Under the pieces are notes generated by a model. The model did no database searches, was not told the origin of the DNA, and saw nothing but the letters and a program-made list of their open reading frames with translations. Below are positions 23,756-32,778 of a DNA stretch of 40,439 bases, in pieces. This DNA comes from CAG-273 sp051891195 (lineage in GTDB: Bacteria; Bacillota; Clostridia; TANB77; CAG-508), in the NCBI GenBank assembly GCA_051891195.1, contig JBJFEZ010000039.1, positions 1-40,439 on the forward strand, in the 5' to 3' direction. Every line of letters begins with the position of its first letter. The stretch's first letter is position 1. The translations under genes were made by a program, and so were the position numbers.

Positions 23756-24760
23756 TTACTTTGAGCAATATCTACACAAAATAGCTTCTAGTCCTATTTC
23801 TATAGTTATTAACCCAATTTTATAATTGGCATCTAAGTTTACTAATTCATCTAATATTTTTCTAAGTTCTTCTTCCTCAAAGTATTTAGCTTGTGTTTTA
23901 TATTTGCTAACTAAAAATAATTGATTTGGCTTTAAATTCATAGCTACAGCTACATCTTGATTATATTTTTCTGCTATTTTAATAATATATAACTTTTTAA
24001 AATGGTTATATAAAGTAATTAATATTTTTTGTATTGGCTCTTTATTAGCAATTAGTCCTTTATATACTTGCAAAGCTTTATTAGTTTCTTTTTTTCCTAG
24101 ATTATCAGTTAAATCAAAAATTACTGCTTGAATTTGTTTTGTACAAAGAAGGTCTACATCTTCTTTAGTAATATTACCATTTGCCCCTTTATATTCAATT
24201 AATTTTCTAACCTCATTAATTAGGTCTTGCATACTTGTCCCACAACATTCTACTAAATATTTTGCAACATTGTCTTCAATTTTTACTTGATATGCTGCAC
24301 AAATTTTTTTTAAATTTGCAATTAAATCTGGCAGTTTTAATAAAGAAAATTCTTTTATTTGACCTATTTTTTCAATAATTTGATATAAATCATTTTTTTC
24401 AACTTCTTGTTCAACAAATACAAGTTCTACAGTATTATTTATTTCCTCTTGATTTTCTTGTAAATATTTAGCTATTTTTTCTTGTAATGTTAAAGTTTCT
24501 TCTTTTGGCTTTTCTTTTTTAGTAACTTTTTTGGCCACTTTCTTTTCTTTTTTGAAAAGCCCTGTATTTTTTGCTATAATCAATTTTTTGTCAAATCCAA
24601 ATGCAGGAGTTTGTAAATCTGGTATTAGTTCTTCTACATTTGTGTCATCTATTTGTATATAATTAATTCCTAGTATAAGGTTCACAAATTCCTTTTTTAT
24701 TTTTTTTATTGTATTTTCTAGCAAATAGGTTTCTTCTCCATACAATAAGTATACTGACAT
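23756..24760 (-). CDS. holA: DNA polymerase III subunit delta (HolA)
   Basis: 334 residues. HolA opens the beta clamp as the wrench of the clamp loader. The start MSVYLLYGEETYLLEN is the expected N-terminus with a degenerate ATPase fold. The QTPAFGFDKKLIIAKN segment (about 50-66), which carries the clamp-binding region, and the C-terminal collar helices (KPNQLFLVSKYK...) are visible. Residues about 70-95 form a Lys-rich insert (KKEKKVAKKVTKKEKPKEE), longer than usual at this loop. It starts 18 bases after ruvC. Confidence 0.9.
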   Translation of the reverse strand: MSVYLLYGEETYLLENTIKKIKKEFVNLILGINYIQIDDTNVEELIPDLQTPAFGFDKKLIIAKNTGLFKKEKKVAKKVTKKEKPKEETLTLQEKIAKYLQENQEEINNTVELVFVEQEVEKNDLYQIIEKIGQIKEFSLLKLPDLIANLKKICAAYQVKIEDNVAKYLVECCGTSMQDLINEVRKLIEYKGANGNITKEDVDLLCTKQIQAVIFDLTDNLGKKETNKALQVYKGLIANKEPIQKILITLYNHFKKLYIIKIAEKYNQDVAVAMNLKPNQLFLVSKYKTQAKYFEEEELRKILDELVNLDANYKIGLITIEIGLEAILCRYCSK

Positions 24761-24778
24761 ATTTTTCCTTTCTAATAT

Positions 24779-25264
24779 CTATAATTTTTCTGAAAATTTA
24801 GCAGAGTGAGCATGGCAAATTGCTGCTGCCATACTGTCTGTTGTATCATCTAGTTTTGGTAATTGTTCTACATTTAATATTGCTTTTACCATTTTTTGTA
24901 CTTGTATTTTATCTGCTCTACCATATCCTACTACTGCTTGTTTTATTTGTAATGGTGTATATTCATAAGTTGGTATCCCTTTTCTGCACCCTACTACTAA
25001 AATAACACCTCTTGCTTGTGCTACATTTATGGCTGTTTTAGCATTGTTATTAAAAAATAGCTCTTCTACAGAAATAGCATCTGGTTTATATGTTTCTATT
25101 ATTTCTTCTAAATCATTATTTAGTTTTAGTAACCTTTGTGGAAATGATTCTCCTGCCTTTGTAAGTACTGCACCTGACGTAATTAATTTAAATTTATTTC
25201 CTATATAGTCAATAATGCTATAGCCTGTAATTGCAAATCCTGGGTCTATTCCTAATATTCTCAT
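24779..25264 (-). CDS. ruvC: Holliday junction resolvase RuvC
   Basis: 161 residues. Cuts Holliday junctions with RuvAB. The RNase H-like active site is readable: D7 in GIDPGFAITGYSI, E69 near VEELFFNNNAKTAINVAQARGV, and the C-terminal acidic pair in KLDDTTDSMAAAICHAH. It follows the debranching-enzyme gene almost without gap (1 base) and precedes holA. ruvA and ruvB are not in the window. Confidence 0.95.
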   Translation of the reverse strand: MRILGIDPGFAITGYSIIDYIGNKFKLITSGAVLTKAGESFPQRLLKLNNDLEEIIETYKPDAISVEELFFNNNAKTAINVAQARGVILVVGCRKGIPTYEYTPLQIKQAVVGYGRADKIQVQKMVKAILNVEQLPKLDDTTDSMAAAICHAHSAKFSEKL

Positions 25265-25265
25265 T

Positions 25266-27317
25266 TTATTCTTCTTTCTTTACTTTATTATGAAATTGAG
25301 TAATAATGCGAAAAACTTCAGCAACAGACCAGCATTGTGCAAATGCTCCTTTTGCTTCATATGGTTTTGCTGAGTCATATAGTTCGCTAATACTTCCTAC
25401 TGTTGAACGGTTATACATTTCATTATAGAATGTTTCTTCTAGCTTATTTACAAATTCTGCGTATTGTTCTTCTAGTTGTTTTTTATTTGTTTTATTCTTT
25501 TCTGCTTTTATAATATTTTTAAAGCTGTCTGAATATATTCCTAATAACCAAGGCCAAGTAATTCCCTGATGATAGCTCATATCTCGTTTTATTTGGTCTC
25601 CTTCATATATTTCTCTATAATAGTTTTCTCCTTTTGCTAATGTTTTTAGCCCATATGGTGTTAGCAGTTTTTTTGTTACTGTTTGAAATACTTCTTTAGC
25701 TATTTCAGAGTTTGAATCTATTACTGGATAGTATAGTCCTAATGCAAATAATTGGTTTGGTCTTATTTTGCTGTCTCCTATTACATCATCTAAACTTTTT
25801 CTTTTTTTATTATAAAATTTTTCTACAAAACTTTTTTTACACTTTTCAGCTAATTCACTATATTTTTTTGCTAATTCTTTTTCTTTATATAGTTTTGCAA
25901 AATCTTCCATTATTTTAAGAGCATTATACCACAAACTATTGATTTCTACTGTTTTTCCATTTCTTGGTGTAACTACTATATCTCCAATTTTTGCATCCAT
26001 CCAAGTATTTTGAATATTTGGAGTTCCAGAAGATAATAATCCATCTTCCATGTCTAAATGAATGTTATTTCCATCTAAATCAATTCCACTAATATATGCT
26101 TCTATTACTTTTTTTAATATCTCATATAGCTGATTTTTTAAGAATTCATAATCGTGTGTATATGCTAAGTATTTTCTAACTTGTTCAAATAATAATAGTG
26201 ATGCGTCCGCACTGTTGTATAGTGGTCTATTATCATATTCTGAGTATCCGTTTGGCACTAGTCCATATTGAATATCTCGTATGCAAGTTAATAAAACTTC
26301 TTTTGCCTTTTGAAATCTTCTTGGTATTAATAATATACCTTCAAAAGATATTAAAGTATCTCTACCCCAGTCTAAAAACCAAGGATATCCTGCAATAAGT
26401 GTATATAATGCAAAGGATGGTCTATATACTATAAAGTTGTCAGATGCTATAATATAGTCTCTTATTAAAGTTTTATATTTTTCTTCATATTCCCATTTTG
26501 GATCTAATAAGTATGAGTCATATACTTCACCAGTAATACGGCTAATTTCTTTATTTATTATTTCTTTTCCGTCTAATTCATCTATATTTTCTTCTAATGA
26601 ACAAATAAATGTAATGTACTTTTCCTCATTTGCTTTTAATTTTACTTCAAAAACGCCTGGTACACTTAAATTTTCTTCAGCTGCTTGTCCACGTTTTTCT
26701 TCTTCTAGATAATACATATTGTTAAATGTGTCGTCATTATGCTCTACATATTTTCCTTCTGATAGCTTCATATAAATAGGTGTTTGATATTGCTCATTAA
26801 TAGTTACTTTTACTTTTGTATTTTGTTTTTCCTGTATTAAATTAAATTTAGCATTTGGCGTAACCGTATGAAAATCTCTAAAATTTAATATTGGTGCTAT
26901 TTTAAATTTAGTTCTCTTATTATTATTTTTTATATTGTATAAAACACAAACTGTATTTTTCCCATATTCCATACAAATAAATTTTTTTATAATTGCTCCA
27001 TCTACTTCATATGTAAAAATAGGAATATATTCTTTTTCAAATTCTTGTAAATATTGGTACCCTTTAGATATATAGTTTTTGCCTATGTTAGAATATATAG
27101 GATATTCCTTTCCATTGCTTTCAAAGCTTTCATCTACTTTTGATAAAACTAAATGTCTGCCTCCCGGTTTGCTTAATGGAGCTACTAATAATCCGTGATA
27201 CTTTCTTGTATTAATTCCTAAAATGGTAGAACTACTATAACCACCTATTCCATTTGTTATAATCCATTCTTTGTTTATTCCATTTTCTAGTGTTAATTTA
27301 TCTTTTTCATATTTCAT
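25266..27317 (-). CDS. Glycogen debranching enzyme, GH133 amylo-alpha-1,6-glucosidase
   Basis: 683 residues, cytoplasmic. Members hydrolyse alpha-1,6 branch glucose from limit dextrin. An N-terminal beta domain begins EWIITNGIGGYSSSTILGINTRKYHGLLVAP (about 16-46), and the (alpha/alpha)6 barrel includes AGYPWFLDWGRDTLISFEGIL near 312-332 and HQGITWPWLLG near 586-596. Conserved acids in WGRD and in the C-terminal half are consistent with catalysis. AGGAGAAG precedes the start. It sits between yvcK and ruvC with no other glycogen genes. Carbon-storage use is a family inference. Confidence 0.9.
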   Translation of the reverse strand: MKYEKDKLTLENGINKEWIITNGIGGYSSSTILGINTRKYHGLLVAPLSKPGGRHLVLSKVDESFESNGKEYPIYSNIGKNYISKGYQYLQEFEKEYIPIFTYEVDGAIIKKFICMEYGKNTVCVLYNIKNNNKRTKFKIAPILNFRDFHTVTPNAKFNLIQEKQNTKVKVTINEQYQTPIYMKLSEGKYVEHNDDTFNNMYYLEEEKRGQAAEENLSVPGVFEVKLKANEEKYITFICSLEENIDELDGKEIINKEISRITGEVYDSYLLDPKWEYEEKYKTLIRDYIIASDNFIVYRPSFALYTLIAGYPWFLDWGRDTLISFEGILLIPRRFQKAKEVLLTCIRDIQYGLVPNGYSEYDNRPLYNSADASLLLFEQVRKYLAYTHDYEFLKNQLYEILKKVIEAYISGIDLDGNNIHLDMEDGLLSSGTPNIQNTWMDAKIGDIVVTPRNGKTVEINSLWYNALKIMEDFAKLYKEKELAKKYSELAEKCKKSFVEKFYNKKRKSLDDVIGDSKIRPNQLFALGLYYPVIDSNSEIAKEVFQTVTKKLLTPYGLKTLAKGENYYREIYEGDQIKRDMSYHQGITWPWLLGIYSDSFKNIIKAEKNKTNKKQLEEQYAEFVNKLEETFYNEMYNRSTVGSISELYDSAKPYEAKGAFAQCWSVAEVFRIITQFHNKVKKEE

Positions 27318-27347
27318 TTGTATACTTCTCCTATCAACTTCTGTATA

Positions 27348-28955
27348 TTATTTTAATAGTGTTTCTTTAAATTTTATTTTTTTATTATTTTGTGCTCTTT
27401 TTCCTTTAGAATTTCTTTTTTTATGTTTTTCTATATTACTTTTTGTTTCTATGTCGTTTAGTTCTTCATTTATTATAGGCTCTCCGCTTTTTACCTTCAT
27501 TTTTATTTCAGATTCTTTAATAGAAGCTATTCTTTCTTTATATTTTCTTTTAAATTTACTTTCTACTTTCTTTGCTGTTTTCTTTTTTGGAACAAAATCA
27601 TTTTTACTATTTTCTTTTAATGATTTCTTTGCCTCTTTTAGTCTATCATTTAATAATATATATTTTGTATCATTTTGCATATCTTTAAATTTTAAATCAT
27701 CACAAATTAATTGTATAATAGATGCTGCAATAGCTTCTGGGTTGTGTCTTATAAAGTCACCTGTAACACAAGAAATGTCTCTTTGCATTAAGTATACGTC
27801 TTGTTCTTTAGCTTTATTAGTATCTATTTCTACTAGTTCTTGCCCCTTCATATTGTATTTTCTAATATATTCAGGTATTAGTTCTCCTGTATCATAAATA
27901 CAATATTTTATAACTCCTTTTCCAGCATGGTCGTTAATTGCTTTTATATGGTCAGATAGTGTATAATTATCTGTTTGCCCTTGCTCTGTCATAATATTGC
28001 TTACATATATCTTAAACGCCTTGCTTTCTTTAATTGCTTTTGCTACACCTTTTACTAAAAGATTTGGTATAACATTTGTGTATAGGCTTCCTGGTCCAAT
28101 AACAATAGCATCCGCTTCTTCTATAGCTTCAATAACTCCAGGTGCAACTCTGCAATTAGTAGGGCTAATAAATATTCTACTAATTTTGCTTGTTTTTGAA
28201 TTTACTATGTCTGGTATTTTATCTCTACTTTCTATAACAGTTCCATCTTCTAGCTCTGCACAAATATGAATTGGTTCTAAAGTTACAGGTAACACCTTAC
28301 CTGTAATATTTAAAACATCTTTTGCTTTTTCTACAGAGGACGTAAATTCTCCACTTATTTCATTCATACCTAATAAATAAATATCACCTAAAGATAAGTT
28401 TTTTAATTTACCTTTTGTAAATTGTAAATTCATAAACTTATTCATCATATCTTCGTCTTTTGCAAGAGCTACAAAACTTTGCTTAATATCATCTAATGGC
28501 ATTGCATTTAGTTCTTTTCTTGATTCTGGTATAATTTCTCCATAATCTGATACTGTAACAATAGCAGTTAGATTATCTGTATAATTTTTTAACCCTTTTA
28601 ATACTGAATTTAAGCCAGTTCCTCCTCCTATTGCTACAATTTTAGGTCCTTGGTCATATATTTTTTTATTGTAGATTAATGTATTAACTTTTGCATTTTC
28701 ATTTTCAGCCCTATTGTCAGTTTCTTGTACTAAAAGTTCTAAAGTCCTTTTTTGCATATGTACCATTCCAAGAATAACAAAAATAAATCCAACAACAAAA
28801 CAAGCAATAATTTTAGTCAAAGGCAAAAAGTCTAATCTTTCATTTGTTAGAATTTCTGCCATTCCATAACAAGCTAAAACTATGCCTATTAACACTAATA
28901 CTATCCATCTTTTCATTTTTGCGCCATTGCTAAACCATTTAAAAAAGCCTTTCAT
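27348..28955 (-). CDS. yvcK: YvcK/CofD-family protein, divergent and membrane-anchored
   Basis: 535 residues versus about 320 for B. subtilis YvcK, a UDP-GlcNAc-binding factor needed for growth on gluconeogenic carbon. Residues 16-36 and 48-66 are membrane segments. The YvcK core (105-420) keeps IGGGTGLNSVLKGL at 109-122, VIGPGSLYTNVIPNLL at 285-300 and the NIMTEQGQTDNYT loop. However, the usual ADDGGSSGRLR reads SDYGEIIPESR (136-146), and the usual SLGN reads SLGD (188-191). Residues 430-535 are a Lys-rich tail with no clear fold. It follows murB by 28 bases. rapZ and whiA, its usual partners, are absent. Activity may differ from canonical YvcK. Confidence 0.85.
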   Translation of the reverse strand: MKGFFKWFSNGAKMKRWIVLVLIGIVLACYGMAEILTNERLDFLPLTKIIACFVVGFIFVILGMVHMQKRTLELLVQETDNRAENENAKVNTLIYNKKIYDQGPKIVAIGGGTGLNSVLKGLKNYTDNLTAIVTVSDYGEIIPESRKELNAMPLDDIKQSFVALAKDEDMMNKFMNLQFTKGKLKNLSLGDIYLLGMNEISGEFTSSVEKAKDVLNITGKVLPVTLEPIHICAELEDGTVIESRDKIPDIVNSKTSKISRIFISPTNCRVAPGVIEAIEEADAIVIGPGSLYTNVIPNLLVKGVAKAIKESKAFKIYVSNIMTEQGQTDNYTLSDHIKAINDHAGKGVIKYCIYDTGELIPEYIRKYNMKGQELVEIDTNKAKEQDVYLMQRDISCVTGDFIRHNPEAIAASIIQLICDDLKFKDMQNDTKYILLNDRLKEAKKSLKENSKNDFVPKKKTAKKVESKFKRKYKERIASIKESEIKMKVKSGEPIINEELNDIETKSNIEKHKKRNSKGKRAQNNKKIKFKETLLK

Positions 28956-28983
28956 ATTTTATGTATTCACTCCTTTATATATT

Positions 28984-29904
28984 TTAAAAATCTCCTAATA
29001 GTTCTATTTCAAGTTCAATTTTCTTTCCTGTTTTTTCTAATACAACTTGCTTTACATATTCTATAACATTTAGCACATCTGTTGCTGTAGCTTCTCCTAA
29101 ATTAACTACAAAACCTGCGTGCATTGTAGATACTTGAGCGTCTCCTACTTTATACCCTTTTAGTCCACATTCATCAATTAACTTTGCTGTAATAAAATCT
29201 TCGCCTCTTTTAAAAGTACTGCCTGCTGATGGCAAATGAATTGGTTGCTTTTCTTTTCTACTTTGTGCAAATTCTTCCATCTTTTGTTTTATTTCTTCTT
29301 TGTTTCCATCTGGTAATTGTAAAGTAGCTTTTACAATAATTCCTTTTTGATTAGAGAATATACTATGTCTATATGAGAACATACATTGCTCATTAGAAAT
29401 TGTTATTAATTTAGCATTTTCGTCTAAATAAGTTACATCTTTTACAATATCTTTTATTTCTCCGCCATATGCTCCAGCATTCATTCTTATAGCTCCGCCT
29501 ATTGTTCCAGGAATACCTGCTGCAAATTCAAAGTTTGCAATTTGTTCTTTTAATAATATTTGTGAAAGCATTCCTAAAAGCACTCCTGCTTCTACTTCTA
29601 TTTTGGCATAATCTTGTTGTTTTTCTATTACATAATTATTTAAAGCAATTTTTAGTATAATTCCTCTTATTCCTTTATCTGATACTAATACATTACTACC
29701 ATTTCCTAATACAGTTAGAGGTATTTTATATTCTTTTGTTATTTTTAAAATAGTTTGTATATCTTCTATACTTTTGGCTATTACAAAAATATCTGCATTT
29801 CCGCCAATTTTAAAATTAGTGTGTGCTTTCATTGGTTCATCTATTTTTACTATGCTTTTTTCAAGCTCCTTTGTTAGTAATTTATAGATTTCACTTTTTT
29901 CCAA
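28984..29904 (-). CDS. murB: UDP-N-acetylenolpyruvoylglucosamine reductase (MurB)
   Basis: 306-residue FAD enzyme that makes UDP-N-acetylmuramate with NADPH, the second step of peptidoglycan precursor synthesis. Visible: TNFKIGGNADIF near 27-38, GNGSNVLVSDKG near 83-94 (FAD), GIPGTIGGAIRMNAGAYGG, and the type II catalytic serine in PSAGSTFKR near 226-234; the acidic partner lies in the C-terminal IELEIELLG. Translation starts at TTG (29904), because no in-frame ATG lies after GGAGG and the spacing to TTG is 8. Confidence 0.95.
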   Translation of the reverse strand: MEKSEIYKLLTKELEKSIVKIDEPMKAHTNFKIGGNADIFVIAKSIEDIQTILKITKEYKIPLTVLGNGSNVLVSDKGIRGIILKIALNNYVIEKQQDYAKIEVEAGVLLGMLSQILLKEQIANFEFAAGIPGTIGGAIRMNAGAYGGEIKDIVKDVTYLDENAKLITISNEQCMFSYRHSIFSNQKGIIVKATLQLPDGNKEEIKQKMEEFAQSRKEKQPIHLPSAGSTFKRGEDFITAKLIDECGLKGYKVGDAQVSTMHAGFVVNLGEATATDVLNVIEYVKQVVLEKTGKKIELEIELLGDF

Positions 29905-30125
29905 TGACTTTACCTCCTATTTTTATCTTTATCATTTCTAAATAATATCATTTTTGCATATATATTACAAGATATATTTTTTAAAAAGTTACAAATTGTG
30001 TTACTAGTTAATGGTTTTGTAATTCTATTTAGTTCAAACTAAAACTATTATCTAGTCACTAAATTTATACTCTATTAATAGCTTATGTCTGTGAATATAA
30101 TAATAACACTTTTATAAATGTTATT

Positions 30126-30182
30126 ATTTACATATTGTAAAGCTTATAGCTTGTAAATATGTTAGTTTATTCGCATAACATT
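30126..30182 (+). repeat. Intergenic repeat, copy A
   Basis: A 57-base segment whose last 29 bases (30154-30182) match exactly the reverse complement of 33431-33459. The first 18 (ATTTACATAT-n-GTAAAGC) match with one change. A separate hairpin (30099-30108 / 30119-30128) lies just upstream. The rest of the 363-base gap between murB and the zinc-ribbon gene shows no coding frame. Confidence 0.8.
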
Positions 30183-30204
30183 AAAAATTTTTATTAAAAA
30201 AATA

Positions 30205-30232
30205 TTGCAAAATTAGTAGAATATTGTATAAT
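30205..30232 (+). promoter_or_regulatory. Promoter of the zinc-ribbon/TM2 gene
   Basis: TTGCAA (30205-30210), 16 bases, TATAAT (30227-30232), 36 bases upstream of the start. Confidence 0.55.
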
Positions 30233-30267
30233 TATAGTATAATTTTAATGTAAAGGGGAGTTAATTT

Positions 30268-30627
30268 ATGTTTTGTAAACAATGTGGAAAACCAATAGAT
30301 GATGGTAAAGATTTATGTGATGAATGTTCTAAAACTTTTTCTGAAAGTTCAAACACTTCAAATGCTAGTACTAATTCTAATGTAAATACAAATTCTAATG
30401 CCAAATCAAAAATAGCAGCTGGACTATTAGGTATATTTTTAGGTTGGCTTGGGGTTCATAATTTTTATTTAGGATATACTGGTAAAGCTATAGCACAATT
30501 ACTAATATCTATCTTAAGCTGTTTTACATTAACATTTATATCTTCTATTTGGGGATTAATTGAAGGTATTCTTATTTTAACAGGTAGTATAAATGTTGAT
30601 GGAAACGGAAATCCTTTAAGGGATTAA
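30268..30627 (+). CDS. Zinc-ribbon plus TM2-domain membrane protein
   Basis: 119 residues. The N-terminal zinc ribbon is MFCKQCGKPIDDGKDLCDEC with four cysteines (3, 6, 17, 20). A low-complexity Ser/Asn linker (22-48) follows, then a TM2 domain from KIAAGLLGIFLGWLGVHNFYLG with two membrane segments. TM2 proteins are widespread and mostly uncharacterised. AAAGGGGAG precedes the ATG. It is followed after 4 bases by a DUF2752 gene, a pair often seen together. Confidence 0.9.
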   Translation: MFCKQCGKPIDDGKDLCDECSKTFSESSNTSNASTNSNVNTNSNAKSKIAAGLLGIFLGWLGVHNFYLGYTGKAIAQLLISILSCFTLTFISSIWGLIEGILILTGSINVDGNGNPLRD

Positions 30628-30631
30628 TTGT

Positions 30632-30988
30632 ATGAACAGACTAAAAAACAGTATTATTTTAATTGTATTATTTAGTTTTTTATGTTTAGTTTTGTTAATG
30701 CCAGTAATGTGTATTTTTAGATCAATTACTGGCATTTTTTGTCCTGCTTGTGGTATGACTAGAGCCTTTATGTGTATTGTACATTTTGATTTTTTAGGCG
30801 CTGTTTATAATAATATATTAAGCATTCCATTTTTTATTTTTATTCTGTATACTTTAATAATGTTATTTAAAGACTTTATTAAAAATGAATATACTTATAT
30901 ACCTAGTTTATTAAACTTTTTATCAAAATATTATATTATAATTTTATTATTGTTATTTATTAGTTTTGTTTTTAACAATTTAAAATAA
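30632..30988 (+). CDS. DUF2752 membrane protein
   Basis: 118 residues with three or four membrane segments. The family signature CPACGMTRAFM is clear at about 37-47, after a first membrane segment near 8-28. The cysteines of CPxCGxTR suggest metal binding or redox chemistry, but the family has no firm function. It begins 4 bases after the TM2 gene stop and relies on a poor ribosome site (GGGATTAATTGT), suggesting coupling. Confidence 0.85.
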   Translation: MNRLKNSIILIVLFSFLCLVLLMPVMCIFRSITGIFCPACGMTRAFMCIVHFDFLGAVYNNILSIPFFIFILYTLIMLFKDFIKNEYTYIPSLLNFLSKYYIIILLLLFISFVFNNLK

Positions 30989-31079
30989 AACACCATTATA
31001 GTAAGCTTTTAAAAGGTTGTTTTTTTTTACTTTTTGTGTTAAAATTATTATCTGAAAAAGTTAGTTAAAAGGAGCAATT

Positions 31080-31808
31080 ATGTTAGAATTAAAAAATATA
31101 TGTTTTTTTAGAGATAATAAACAAATTTTAAATAATGTCAGTTTAAAAATAGATAATAGCAAACTAATAGCCATTACTGGTCCAAATGGTTCTGGTAAAT
31201 CTACGCTTGCTAAAATTATAATGGGAATTTTAAAACCAGATTCAGGTAGCATTTTATTTGATGGACAAGATATTACTAATATGAGTATTACTGATAGAGC
31301 TAAATTGGGTATAGGTTTTGCCTTTCAACAACCTGTTAAATTTAAAGGTTTAACTGTTAAAGATTTAATTGAACTTAGTTCTGGTAATTCAATTAAAGTA
31401 AGTGAAGCTTGTAACTATTTATCTGATGTTGGTTTATGTGCTAAAGACTATTTAAATAGAGAGCTTTCTTCTTCTCTTTCTGGTGGAGAATTAAAACGTA
31501 TTGAAATAGCTATGCTTGCTGCAAAAAAATCAAAGCTTACTGTATTTGACGAGCCTGAAGCTGGTATTGATTTATGGAGCTTTAATAGTTTAATTGGTGT
31601 ATTTGAAAAAATGCATAATGAAATTAAAAATTCTTCTATTGTAATTATTTCTCATCAAGAAAAAATATTAAATATTGCAGATGAACTAATATTACTTTCT
31701 GATGGAGAAGTTAAAGCAATAGGTCAAAAAGAGCAGGTTCTTCCTCTTCTTTTAAACTCTACTTCTAAACCTTGTAAAGTAATGGTTGAAAAAGGAGGTA
31801 ATAATTAA
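31080..31808 (+). CDS. sufC: SufC-like Fe-S assembly ATPase
   Basis: 242-residue ABC-type ATPase without membrane partner. It drives cluster assembly on a SufB-type scaffold. Walker A is GPNGSGKST near 35-43, the Q-loop is in AFQQP, the signature reads LSGGELKRIEIAML near 141-154, Walker B is KLTVFDEPEAGID and the H-loop SHQ. The SufC hallmark FAFQQPVKFKG is present. AAAAGGAG precedes the ATG. The scaffold gene follows after one base. A two-gene suf without sufS, sufU or sufD fits the minimal (SMS-type) systems of anaerobes. Confidence 0.92.
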   Translation: MLELKNICFFRDNKQILNNVSLKIDNSKLIAITGPNGSGKSTLAKIIMGILKPDSGSILFDGQDITNMSITDRAKLGIGFAFQQPVKFKGLTVKDLIELSSGNSIKVSEACNYLSDVGLCAKDYLNRELSSSLSGGELKRIEIAMLAAKKSKLTVFDEPEAGIDLWSFNSLIGVFEKMHNEIKNSSIVIISHQEKILNIADELILLSDGEVKAIGQKEQVLPLLLNSTSKPCKVMVEKGGNN

Positions 31809-31809
31809 T

Positions 31810-32727
31810 ATGGATTCTATAGAAAAAAATTTATTAAAAACTATAGCAGATATTGAATCAACTCCTATGGGAGCATACAATATTAGAGAAAATGGAAAAA
31901 GTGTTGGAAGAAGTACAACAGCTAATATAGATATTGTTTCTAAAGAAGACAAGCCCGGTATAGATATTATAATAAAACCCAATACCAAAAATGAAAGTGT
32001 ACACATACCTGTTATATTAACAGAAGCAGGTTTTAATGATATTGTATATAATGATTTTTATGTTGGAGAAAACGCTGATGTTGTAATTGTTGCAGGTTGT
32101 GGTATTCATAACAATTATTGCGAAACTTCCGAGCACGATGGTATTCATACATTTCACTTATCTAAAGGTGCTAAAGTAAAATATATAGAAAAACATTATG
32201 GTGAAGGTTCTGGTACAGGAGACAAAATTTTAAATCCGCAAACTATTGTGTATTTAGAGGATTATGCTACATTAGAAATGGAAACCGTTCAAATTGAAGG
32301 TATTTCTTCTACTGTTAGAGAAACTAAAGGAGAACTTGGCAATAACAGTAGCTTAATAATTACAGAGCGTATAATGACTTCTGGAAATCAGGTTGCTAAA
32401 ACAATTTTTAATGTTGATTTAAATGGAGAAGATTCTAGTGTTCACGTTGCCTCTCGTTCTGTTGCAAAGGAAAATTCTATACAAGAATTTGTTTCAAATG
32501 TAAATGGAAATAATAAATGTTTTGGGCATGTAGAGTGTGATGCAATTATTATGGATAAAGCAAAAGTTATTTCAACACCAAAAATAACAGCAAATGATAT
32601 AGATGCTAGTTTAACACACGAAGCAGCTATAGGTAAAATAGCTGGTGAACAATTAATTAAGCTTATGTCTCTTGGACTTACAGAAAAAGAGGCTGAACAG
32701 CAAATTATAAATGGATTTTTAAAATAA
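31810..32727 (+). CDS. sufB: SufB/SufD-type Fe-S scaffold protein
   Basis: 305 residues; full SufB is about 470, so this is a short form. The beta-helix core is visible, with the C-terminal hallmark FGHVECDAIIMD, THEAAIGKIAGEQLIKLMSLGLTEKEAE and a terminal GFL. VEC holds a candidate cluster or persulfide cysteine; more cysteines lie in GCGIHNNYCE. The ATG at 31810 is chosen because AAAGGAGG spans the end of sufC; a TTG at 31786 is inside that gene. One scaffold gene presumably forms a homodimer with SufC in place of SufBD. Confidence 0.9.
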   Translation: MDSIEKNLLKTIADIESTPMGAYNIRENGKSVGRSTTANIDIVSKEDKPGIDIIIKPNTKNESVHIPVILTEAGFNDIVYNDFYVGENADVVIVAGCGIHNNYCETSEHDGIHTFHLSKGAKVKYIEKHYGEGSGTGDKILNPQTIVYLEDYATLEMETVQIEGISSTVRETKGELGNNSSLIITERIMTSGNQVAKTIFNVDLNGEDSSVHVASRSVAKENSIQEFVSNVNGNNKCFGHVECDAIIMDKAKVISTPKITANDIDASLTHEAAIGKIAGEQLIKLMSLGLTEKEAEQQIINGFLK

Positions 32728-32730
32728 GCC

Positions 32731-32766
32731 ACTAAAAAAGCACTGCATTTGCAGTGCCTTTTTAGT
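32731..32766. terminator. Bidirectional terminator between sufB and the orphan gene
   Basis: A 17-base inverted repeat with one mismatch (core GCACTGCA / TGCAGTGC) and A- and T-runs on either side, serving both converging transcripts. Confidence 0.88.
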
Positions 32767-32778
32767 TTAGGCTGGCTC

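Noticed and set aside
27271..27897. 208-residue plus-strand frame
   Set aside because: It is the hydrophobic-looking complement of the A-rich, Lys-coding yvcK tail; no ribosome site.
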